Part shown: piece after piece, positions 23,801 through 30,682 of the stretch
Layout: each line of letters begins with the position of its first letter
How positions within the stretch are numbered: position 1 is the first letter of the stretch
Assembly (NCBI GenBank): GCA_030149115.1
Contig: JASBSE010000418.1
Span: 1 to 32,931, forward strand
Source: Winogradskyella sp.
GTDB lineage: Bacteria > Bacteroidota > Bacteroidia > Flavobacteriales > Flavobacteriaceae
Length of the DNA stretch: 32,931 nt
Direction: 5' to 3'
Translations under genes and position numbers: made by a program
Notes under the pieces: model-generated
Told to the model about the DNA's origin: nothing
Database searches by the model: none
The model's input: only the letters and a program-made list of their open reading frames with translations

Positions 23801-25658
23801 AGATTGTTACGGCACTTCTAGTTTTATAATTGAAGTTGGAACAAACCCTGTTTATAATGAGCCTACTGATTGGTTTGTTTGTGACGATATATCTAACGAC
23901 GGCTCAGAAACTTTTGATTTGTCAACAAAGATTACAGAAATATCAGACGGAATTTCAGACAACTTAAGTGTAACGTTTTACACCTCATTAAATAATGCCG
24001 AAAACAGTATAGATCCTTTACCTCTTGAGTATACCAATACAGTAAATCCGCAAACTATTTTTGTTCAAATTGATAATGGAACAATATGTAATTCTATTAC
24101 GTCTTTTGAATTAAATGTTGTACAAGTACCAGATGTTAATCCTTCAGTACCTTTAATTGGTTGCGATACGGATTATGATGGATTTACGGAGTTTGATCTG
24201 ACCAATGCAGAATTTGATATTTTGGATGTTAGACAAGATGATATCGAAATTACTTATTTTGAAAACTATGAAGATGCTGAGGCCAACATTAATACGATTT
24301 CTAATCCTGAAACCTACACTAACACAAGCAATCCGCAAACAGTTTATATTAAAATAAACAATACGATTTCTAACTGTTATGTATTGGTTCCAATAGATTT
24401 AAGTGTAAACATGCCTCCTGTTATAAATGATTTTCAATCTTATGATATATGTGAAAATGAAGATAATAGTTTCGACTTAACTGAAATTAACGAAGTCATT
24501 ATGGACGAAAGTTTTAATGTAATATTCAGTTACTATACTAACGAAATTGATGCTTACGCAAACGAAAATGCACTAAATACTGATTACACATATTTAACCA
24601 ATAACGATACACTTTTTGCACGTGCTGAATTTAGTACAACGCATTGTTTTACTGTATATGAATTTAATCTCAATGTCAACCCGCTTCCAATTGCCAATCA
24701 ACCAAACGATTTAGTAGCTTGTGATGATGATTATGATGGATTGTTGGACTTTAATTTAACACAGCAGAATGCCCAAATACTTGGTATACAAAACCCAACA
24801 AACTTCACAGTAACTTACCATAATTCTGAGGATGATGCTAACAACAACTTATCTGCTGTAGATGTAGATTACATGGCTTTTGATTCTGAAGTCATATATG
24901 CAAGAGTAGAAAATAATGTAACAGGATGCTATTCCGTAACACAATTTTCTGTTATAATTCATCCTCTACCTGTTATCGATATTGAAGACCAAGTGATTTG
25001 TTTAGACAATTTACCATTAATTGTTTCTGCAAACACTAATAACCCAACTGACCAATACATTTGGTCTACCGGTGAAACTACACCAGAGATTACAATACCA
25101 CAAATTGGAACCTATTGGGTAACAGTAACTTCTGAGTTTGGTTGCGAAAACACCAGAGTGTTTAGTGTAGCAGAATCAGAAGCTGCAACAATAGAAGCCA
25201 CAGAGATTATAGATTTTTCAGACCCTAATAATATCACGGTAACTATTAGCGGTATTGGCGACTACCTCTACCAATTAGATGATGGTGAGCCACAAGAATC
25301 TAACTTTTTTGATAATGTTGGCATGGGCTACCATACCATTACTATAATAGATTTAAACGGCTGCTCTGAAGTAACAAGAGATGTTTTGGTTATAGACATT
25401 CCAAAGCATATGTCACCAAATGGTGATGGTCAATACGACACCTGGCATATTGTTGGTGTAGAAACACTTCCTGGAACCATTATCCATATTTTTGACCGTT
25501 ATGGTAAACACTTAGCGACATTAAGGCACGATAGCCCTGGTTGGGACGGCACTTTAAATGGTCATAAACTACCTGCCAACGATTATTGGTTTGTTGCAAA
25601 TGTAGCAAGAGGGAATCAATTCTTTGAAGTAAAAGGTCATTTCGCTATTCGTCGTTAA
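20823..25658 (+). CDS. Choice-of-anchor-L-like T9SS type B protein with eleven repeat modules
   Basis: The protein has 1611 residues. It starts at the first ATG after an in-frame stop; signal peptide about 1-21 (...SFSFAQ). Residues about 25-265 match the choice-of-anchor-L type domain: S-P-Q-N-L-I-E-N, F-E-R-G-T-S-N-F-P-F-E-N-G-I-V-L-S-T-G, L-A-S-E-E-Y and Y-D-S-A-V-F-I. An Ig-like domain follows (about 266-350), then eleven two-cysteine modules starting at residues 355, 451, 546, 642, 738, 831, 924, 1020, 1114, 1210 and 1300. A 219-residue tail from C1393 ends in the type B domain (about 1525-1611, PKHMSPNGDGQYDTWHIVG). Six modules have a full D-x-D-x-D-G loop. It is predicted to be a long, surface-attached, calcium-stiffened rod, possibly an adhesin. 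Partner and ligand are unknown. Confidence 0.88.
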   Translation: MDYINRSLLLCLCIISSFSFAQQITVDNSISPQNLIENNLIQGCVEVSNISSPSNGSSVGLGSYGYFERGTSNFPFENGIVLSTGNANSAGNSQNAATLNEGNSNWGTDPDLETALGISGTLNATSLEFNFISISNQIQFNYILASEEYFGNFPCQYSDGFAFLIRESGTNAPYTNIALVPGTTTPVNTNTVHDEIVGFCGASNEQYFEGYSLGDTNYNGRTTILSAAATIQPNVEYQIKLIIADQTDENYDSAVFIQGNSFNATVDLGEDFSTCASDVTLNGNIGNPQATYNWYFNDVLIPGENQTTLDTNISGNYRVEIEIPLSGSSCVIEDDINITLSSTQSSDPISDFEVCDDPSNDGIETFDLSTKDAEILASVPTSNYDISYHYSSSEAQNGDNAINSPIQNTTNPQTIYVRIEDTNNGCLAFSTINLIVNSLPNINDPLPLEVCDDQVADGFTTIDLNIKNDEITNGLTNLVVTYHSTLADASIGTNPLPMPYVNTNTNEQVFVSVRDEFTGCISTTTLDITVLDNPVINTDDHYIDACDADHDGFASFDLTSIIPDVLEGLTGVTVTFHETNEDALTGSNPITDATNYTNITSEEQIVYIRVENNTTGCASVTPVELHTNLLLTATNIDDISLCDIDNDGVEEFNFSGIATSIINDLPDEFAIAVEFYLTEDDRDNQVNALDQTVPFIPTSNPQTIYLGLTSATCYDVEQIDLILIPVYEFESIINQTVCDEDQDGITTTDLSQFDTQVTEALDGFSVTYFLTEDDARNNTNVLPNFYTNTSNPFTVYPRITSNETGCSDINFFEITVLEAPVTSTPSDIVICDNDQDGLFTINLLDVIPEVVSSTTDRQISFHTSQTNADNGSNAITNESTYNAQTETVYVRVENTNTGCHSTETLSITVNTLPVFTAIDNYKICEDSSDGFADFIFNTKDTEILNGQTGKQVLYYLNQNDADNRTNAIDKDVAYQNISTPQTIFVRVENLTDQDCYGTSSFIIEVGTNPVYNEPTDWFVCDDISNDGSETFDLSTKITEISDGISDNLSVTFYTSLNNAENSIDPLPLEYTNTVNPQTIFVQIDNGTICNSITSFELNVVQVPDVNPSVPLIGCDTDYDGFTEFDLTNAEFDILDVRQDDIEITYFENYEDAEANINTISNPETYTNTSNPQTVYIKINNTISNCYVLVPIDLSVNMPPVINDFQSYDICENEDNSFDLTEINEVIMDESFNVIFSYYTNEIDAYANENALNTDYTYLTNNDTLFARAEFSTTHCFTVYEFNLNVNPLPIANQPNDLVACDDDYDGLLDFNLTQQNAQILGIQNPTNFTVTYHNSEDDANNNLSAVDVDYMAFDSEVIYARVENNVTGCYSVTQFSVIIHPLPVIDIEDQVICLDNLPLIVSANTNNPTDQYIWSTGETTPEITIPQIGTYWVTVTSEFGCENTRVFSVAESEAATIEATEIIDFSDPNNITVTISGIGDYLYQLDDGEPQESNFFDNVGMGYHTITIIDLNGCSEVTRDVLVIDIPKHMSPNGDGQYDTWHIVGVETLPGTIIHIFDRYGKHLATLRHDSPGWDGTLNGHKLPANDYWFVANVARGNQFFEVKGHFAIRR
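21885..24998 (+). repeat. Eleven tandem two-cysteine modules in the 1611-aa protein
   Basis: Module lengths are 96, 95, 96, 96, 93, 93, 96, 94, 96, 90 and 93 residues. The approximate consensus is C-D-x-D-x-D-G-x-x-x-F-D-L at the start, then x-Y-Y/H-x-S-x-x-D-A, Y-x-N-x-x-N-P-Q-T-I-Y-V-R-V-E-N, and T-G-C near position 70, then a strand ending L-P. The period is about 285 bases. DNA copies are too diverged for simple slippage. Confidence 0.85.
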
Positions 25659-25713
25659 ACACTTACATACAGCAAATTATTACTTAAAACAAAGGAAAGT
25701 ATAAGCTTTTTCC

Positions 25714-25721
25714 TATCTTTG
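25714..25721 (+). promoter_or_regulatory. -7 promoter element for the 1615-aa protein gene
   Basis: TATCTTTG, an exact TAnnTTTG match, lies 47 bases before the ATG at 25769, so this gene has its own promoter. No -33 TTG is visible at the expected spacing. Confidence 0.45.
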
Positions 25722-25768
25722 ATTTTAAGAGTACTGAAGTAATACCAAAAGTCCTCTAAAAAAAAGCT

Positions 25769-28700
25769 ATGACAAGGAATAGATTACTTACTCTTCTCCT
25801 AGTTTTGTCGTTTGTGAATTTTTTGTTCTCTCAACAAATATTGACCGACAACTCGCTAACTCCACAACAACTTATCCAAGGTTTAGTAGGTGAAAATTGT
25901 GCTACAGCAAACAACATATCATCACCATATAATGGTAATGTAAATAACATAATCAGTTATGGAAATTTTGAGAGAGGCACCTCTAACTTCCCACTAGAGA
26001 ACGGTATCATATTATCTACTGGAAGTATAACAAAAGCTGGAAATTCCGTCATAACCGAAAACCTGAGTGATGGAGATATAAACTGGGAAACAGATCCTGA
26101 TGTATTAAATATTCTTGGCATTGACCAAACACTTAATGCTACATCTATTCAATTTAACTTCAGTACAGCCAATAATTTTGTGGCCTTTAAATATCTTTTT
26201 GCTTCCGACGAATATCAGCAAGATTACCCTTGTAATTTTAGGGATGTATTTGCTATTTTAATCCGTCCAGCTGGAAGTACTGATTCTTTTGTTAACATAG
26301 CATTGGTACCAGAATCAACAACAGAAGTAAGTACCAATACAATTCATCCAAATATCAATGGCTTTTGCGAAGCCATTAACGAAGACTACTTTCAAGGTTA
26401 CAACTTACCGAGCACCAACTACAATGGGCAAAGTGTTGTGTTAACAGCCAATGCAGACGTTATACCTAATGAAGTCTATGAAATTAAATTTGTAATTGCA
26501 GACCATATCGATCAACGCTTCGATTCTGCTGTTTTTATTGAGGCCGAAAGTTTTGGTGGCGCTGTAGATCTTGGGCCTGATCAAGAAGTTTGCGGTAGTG
26601 ACTTGACGCTCGATGCTACAATTAATAATGCTTCCGCTACTTACGCATGGTTTTTAGATAATACAGTAATAGCAGGAGAAACCAATCCAACACTTCTAGT
26701 TAATGAGTCTGGCACATACAGGGTTGAAATTACAATTCCCAATCCTGACAACAACTGTGTCCTAGAGGATAGTATCACGCTCGAAATAATTCCCTATCAA
26801 GAAGCTGCATCTATTGAAGATATTTCTGTATGTGACCCAGCTCCTAGCGACGGTATTTACGACTTTGATTTTGCACTTTTAAAGAATGACGAAATTTTAG
26901 CTAATTTATCATCACCTAATTATATTATTTCCTACCATGTCACTCAAGAAGATGCACAAAATAATATAAATCCTATTTTAGGCATCTATCAAAACATACA
27001 ACAAGAAGAAACTATTTATGTAAGGATAGAGAGTTTAAATGGTGATTGCTTACAGATAGGAAGTTTTAATGTAATTGTTAATCTTTCTCCCAATACACAA
27101 GAGTATGTAATTGAAGTTTGTGAAGGGCAAATAACCGAAATTACACTAACAGACCTGAGTGATCTTGACTACACAGTTTCTAATTACGAATTTGGCAGAA
27201 CTGTTACATATTATCTAACCGAAGAAGATGCTATAAATCAAGAAAATGCACTTGAAGATTTTCCTTTGCTAGAAGAACCTATTGCATCATTTATTGCAAG
27301 AGTAGAAACTAATGAAAGTGATTGCTACTCTCTTGAGACTATTTATTTTGAATATCAGCAACCTCCAGAATTAGGTGTTGATAAAATAATATTTGATAAT
27401 TGTCTAGATCCTCTATATTGGGAAATAACTGTCACTGAAGATGGATCTATTATTACCGATTTTAATTCAAGGGTCTACTCCTATAATCTAGCTGAATATG
27501 TTGACATTTTAGAGAATCAATATCCTGGTTTTACATTTAGACTTTTAGATTTTATCGCCTCTGTTCCTCCTACAATAAGTTCAAATAATCTTGTAATGAC
27601 TGCCAATTATGGTGTATCTATTGGAGACTACTGTGAAACTCCTGTTGTTATAGAATTCCATAAAAACCTACTCTACACTGTGTTGGGTGAAAATAGATTC
27701 ATCGAAAAATGTGATGACGGTTCAAATGATGGAATTTTAGATTTTAACTTAGAAGAAATAGTTGAGGAGCTTAAACAAGGTTATGACATCGATATTGTTT
27801 TATACGAATCCGAAGAAGACGCAATTGATCAACAAAACCCAATAGATTTATCTACACCCTATACCGTTGTAAATTCTGTAGAACTATTTATTAGAAGCTC
27901 TTACAATGGATGCTCTCATGTTTCAAAACTTGAACTGGGCATTCTAGAATCTACATCATTAACACCGCAGGCAGTTACAACTTGTGGCAATTACAATGAA
28001 GATAGCAATACCACTACAGTTTTTTTACACCAGTTTGATGCTATTATGACTCAAGATATTTTTACCAATAACGTTGAGTACTATTTAACAGAAGCCGATG
28101 CCATAAATGGTGAAAATGTTTTAGGTGAAACTTATGATATTACAGGTAATACGCAGCGTTTTTATGTTAAAGCATCCGATTTATTTCTTGAGTGTGCAGA
28201 TATCACGACCTTAGATGTTACTATACCTAACCAAATTAATCTAGGCACTTTGGAGCCTTTAATTGTATGTAATTATGCTAATGATGGTTTTGAAACGGTT
28301 GATCTTGAAAATTATATTTCAGAAGTTTTTGATGATTATGAAGACTATAACATAACCTATTATTTATCATCAGATGATGCAATCTCAGAAGCATCATCAA
28401 TTGGTAACCCAAGCATGTTTGAAACCGAAAGTATTGAGGTTTTTATTCGACTTCAACTAACATCAGCCATAGACTGTTTTGCTATAGACAGTTTTTATGT
28501 CAATATCATTGCTAATCCCCAAATAGAAAACATTGAAGATATTGCCAATTGCGAATTAGACCCCAACAACCCATCAGATTTTATATTTGAAGAATATGAT
28601 CTTCAAATCATCAACAACCAGCAAGGTATGCAAGTCTTTTATTACGAGACTGAAAACGATGCAATAAATAGAGAGAACGAAATAGATAAAACCGTTCCTT

Positions 28701-30616
28701 ATCAAAATATCTCAAACCCTCAAACAATATATGTTAGGTTAGAAAACCAATCTGGAAACAATTGCTTCACTGTTGCACCAATGCAAATAGAAGTCAGACA
28801 AGCACCAGATTACAATTTCCCATCCGATATTTTTGAATGCGACGTGAATAATACAGGATTTGCAACTACCAATCTTAATAATACAATCCAAGAAATAGAA
28901 CTCGGTAGTACAACAGACTTAAACATTTCTTTTCACGCTACACCACTCAATGCAGAACTAGGCACCAATGCCATTCCATTAAACTACACGGCTACAAGCA
29001 ACCCTCAAATCATTTATGCTAGAATTGAAAATGCAAATTCCGGATGCTATAATGTTGAAACCTTTAGTCTTAATACACTTTCATTACCTGAAGTTACCTA
29101 TGGACAGTCCTTAGTAGCCTGTGGTAATAATTATGACACTTCTGTTGAATGGAATTTAACTGAAATTGAACTGAACATTTTAGATGGAAGACAATACAAC
29201 ATTGACTTTACTTACTTTAATTCTGAAGTCGATGCCCAGAATAATGTTAATGCAATTGCCAATCCAACAACGTATACCAATTTTACCAGCCCAGAAACTC
29301 TTTTTGTCAAGGTTCGTAATGCAACTACAAATTGTTTTTCTGTCGTGCCTTTTGAACTTATTACCAATTCACCTCCTGCAATAAATGACTTTGGGGTTTA
29401 TGACGTATGTGATAATGATGATAATACCGTAGACTTACATGATGTTGATTTGCTGTTGGTAGATAACACTTTCAATATTTTAATAAGTTATTACCAAACC
29501 GTAGTCGATGCCGAAAATGACGATAATGCATTAAGTACAGACTACATCTACTCAAACAACACCGAGAATCTTGTGGCAAGAGTAGAATATACTACCACAG
29601 GTTGTTATGCAATCTATCCGTTTGAATTGAGAATAAATCTACCTCCTATTGCCAATCAACCTATTGACATTGTAGAATGTGACGATAATTTTGATGGACA
29701 GTTAACGGTTGATTTGTCCCAACAGGATACCTCAATTCTAAATGGTCAAAATTCTGATGAGTTATCAGTAAGCTACTATGCTTCTGAAGTCGATGCTATT
29801 GAAAACAGCAATAGCTTATCCAATCAATATGTTACTACAAACAATGAGGTTATTTTTGCAAGGGTCGAAAACAACATGACTGGTTGTTTCAATGTTACTC
29901 AATTTTCGGTTATCATCAATAACAAACCCTTTGTTGATATTGATAACCAAGTGCTTTGTCTCAATGACTTACCTCTTGTAGTTACTGCAGAAACCAATAA
30001 CCCACAAGATAGCTATGTTTGGTCTACCAACGAGACTTCGCCATCAATTGAGATTTCGACTATTGGAACTTATTCCGTAACCGTGACCAATACATTTGGT
30101 TGCCAAACCACATCTTCATTCGAAGTAATAGAATCCGACTCAGCCGAAATAGATGTTGTAGAGACCATAAACTTTGCAGATCCTAACAATATAGTGTTAA
30201 CGGTAACTGGAATCGGGAATTATCTATATCAATTGAACAATTTGCCTTTTCAGACTTCAGGAACGTTCTACAATGTACCCATAGGTTACAATACCGTAAC
30301 CATTATTGACCAAAACGGTTGTGCGCAGATTACCAGAGAGGTTTTGGTCATCGATACTCCTAAGCATATGTCTCCCAACAATGATGGCCAGTATGATACG
30401 TGGCACATTACTGGTGTAGAGACCCTTCCTGGAACGGTCATTTATATCTTTGACAGATATGGCAAGCTTATAAAGACGCTCTTACACAGCTCTCCAGGTT
30501 GGGATGGTAATTATAATGGTAATCCTATGCCAGCTGGCGATTATTGGTTTATTGCCAAGGTAAGACAAGATGGTAATTATTTTGAAGTTAAGGGACATTT
30601 CGGTTTGAGGCGTTAG
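25769..30616 (+). CDS. Choice-of-anchor-L-like T9SS type B protein, collinear paralogue with eleven modules
   Basis: The protein has 1615 residues with a signal peptide of about 1-21 (...NFLFSQ). It is collinear with the preceding 1611-aa protein: choice-of-anchor-L-like domain about 25-265 (F-E-R-G-T-S-N-F-P-L-E-N-G-I, F-A-S-D-E-Y, F-D-S-A-V-F-I), an Ig-like domain, first module again at residue 355, eleven modules, and a tail of exactly 219 residues from C1397 ending in the type B domain (PKHMSPNNDGQYDTWHITG). Modules 1 and 7-11 clearly pair with the same-numbered modules of the neighbour. Modules 2-6 are strongly diverged and mostly lack the acidic loop, and module 3 is 103 residues long. 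It has its own promoter element. It probably works beside, or instead of, its paralogue. Confidence 0.88.
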   Translation: MTRNRLLTLLLVLSFVNFLFSQQILTDNSLTPQQLIQGLVGENCATANNISSPYNGNVNNIISYGNFERGTSNFPLENGIILSTGSITKAGNSVITENLSDGDINWETDPDVLNILGIDQTLNATSIQFNFSTANNFVAFKYLFASDEYQQDYPCNFRDVFAILIRPAGSTDSFVNIALVPESTTEVSTNTIHPNINGFCEAINEDYFQGYNLPSTNYNGQSVVLTANADVIPNEVYEIKFVIADHIDQRFDSAVFIEAESFGGAVDLGPDQEVCGSDLTLDATINNASATYAWFLDNTVIAGETNPTLLVNESGTYRVEITIPNPDNNCVLEDSITLEIIPYQEAASIEDISVCDPAPSDGIYDFDFALLKNDEILANLSSPNYIISYHVTQEDAQNNINPILGIYQNIQQEETIYVRIESLNGDCLQIGSFNVIVNLSPNTQEYVIEVCEGQITEITLTDLSDLDYTVSNYEFGRTVTYYLTEEDAINQENALEDFPLLEEPIASFIARVETNESDCYSLETIYFEYQQPPELGVDKIIFDNCLDPLYWEITVTEDGSIITDFNSRVYSYNLAEYVDILENQYPGFTFRLLDFIASVPPTISSNNLVMTANYGVSIGDYCETPVVIEFHKNLLYTVLGENRFIEKCDDGSNDGILDFNLEEIVEELKQGYDIDIVLYESEEDAIDQQNPIDLSTPYTVVNSVELFIRSSYNGCSHVSKLELGILESTSLTPQAVTTCGNYNEDSNTTTVFLHQFDAIMTQDIFTNNVEYYLTEADAINGENVLGETYDITGNTQRFYVKASDLFLECADITTLDVTIPNQINLGTLEPLIVCNYANDGFETVDLENYISEVFDDYEDYNITYYLSSDDAISEASSIGNPSMFETESIEVFIRLQLTSAIDCFAIDSFYVNIIANPQIENIEDIANCELDPNNPSDFIFEEYDLQIINNQQGMQVFYYETENDAINRENEIDKTVPYQNISNPQTIYVRLENQSGNNCFTVAPMQIEVRQAPDYNFPSDIFECDVNNTGFATTNLNNTIQEIELGSTTDLNISFHATPLNAELGTNAIPLNYTATSNPQIIYARIENANSGCYNVETFSLNTLSLPEVTYGQSLVACGNNYDTSVEWNLTEIELNILDGRQYNIDFTYFNSEVDAQNNVNAIANPTTYTNFTSPETLFVKVRNATTNCFSVVPFELITNSPPAINDFGVYDVCDNDDNTVDLHDVDLLLVDNTFNILISYYQTVVDAENDDNALSTDYIYSNNTENLVARVEYTTTGCYAIYPFELRINLPPIANQPIDIVECDDNFDGQLTVDLSQQDTSILNGQNSDELSVSYYASEVDAIENSNSLSNQYVTTNNEVIFARVENNMTGCFNVTQFSVIINNKPFVDIDNQVLCLNDLPLVVTAETNNPQDSYVWSTNETSPSIEISTIGTYSVTVTNTFGCQTTSSFEVIESDSAEIDVVETINFADPNNIVLTVTGIGNYLYQLNNLPFQTSGTFYNVPIGYNTVTIIDQNGCAQITREVLVIDTPKHMSPNNDGQYDTWHITGVETLPGTVIYIFDRYGKLIKTLLHSSPGWDGNYNGNPMPAGDYWFIAKVRQDGNYFEVKGHFGLRR
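26831..29956 (+). repeat. Eleven two-cysteine modules in the 1615-aa protein, central ones degenerate
   Basis: Module starts are residues 355, 451, 545, 648, 739, 834, 928, 1024, 1118, 1214 and 1304. Both cysteines persist in every module, including module 3, while the D-x-D-x-D-G loop is mostly lost (for example CEGQITEITL, CGNYNEDSNT, CNYANDGFET). Confidence 0.8.
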
Positions 30617-30656
30617 TTATAACCTATACTTAACACTTTTTAATATTTTCTATGCG

Positions 30657-30664
30657 TATCTTTG
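30657..30664 (+). promoter_or_regulatory. -7 promoter element for the last gene
   Basis: TATCTTTG, an exact TAnnTTTG match, is followed by C as at 6550 and ends 18 bases before the ATG at 30683. A T-rich stretch near 30637-30641 is a poor stand-in for -33. Confidence 0.5.
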
Positions 30665-30682
30665 CACTCTCTAAAAATTGAG

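Noticed and set aside
25695..25713. GGAAAG...CTTTTTCC imperfect hairpin before the 1615-aa gene
   Set aside because: The arms need bulges and the following sequence is the -7 promoter element, so it is not a convincing terminator.
29184..29384. 66-codon plus-strand frame inside the 1615-aa protein
   Set aside because: It is an out-of-frame shadow of repeat module 9 with low-complexity Leu/Gln composition.
21885..29956. Repeat arrays considered as CRISPR or DNA-level tandem repeats
   Set aside because: The period of about 285 bases exists only at protein level, with strongly diverged DNA and an uninterrupted reading frame.
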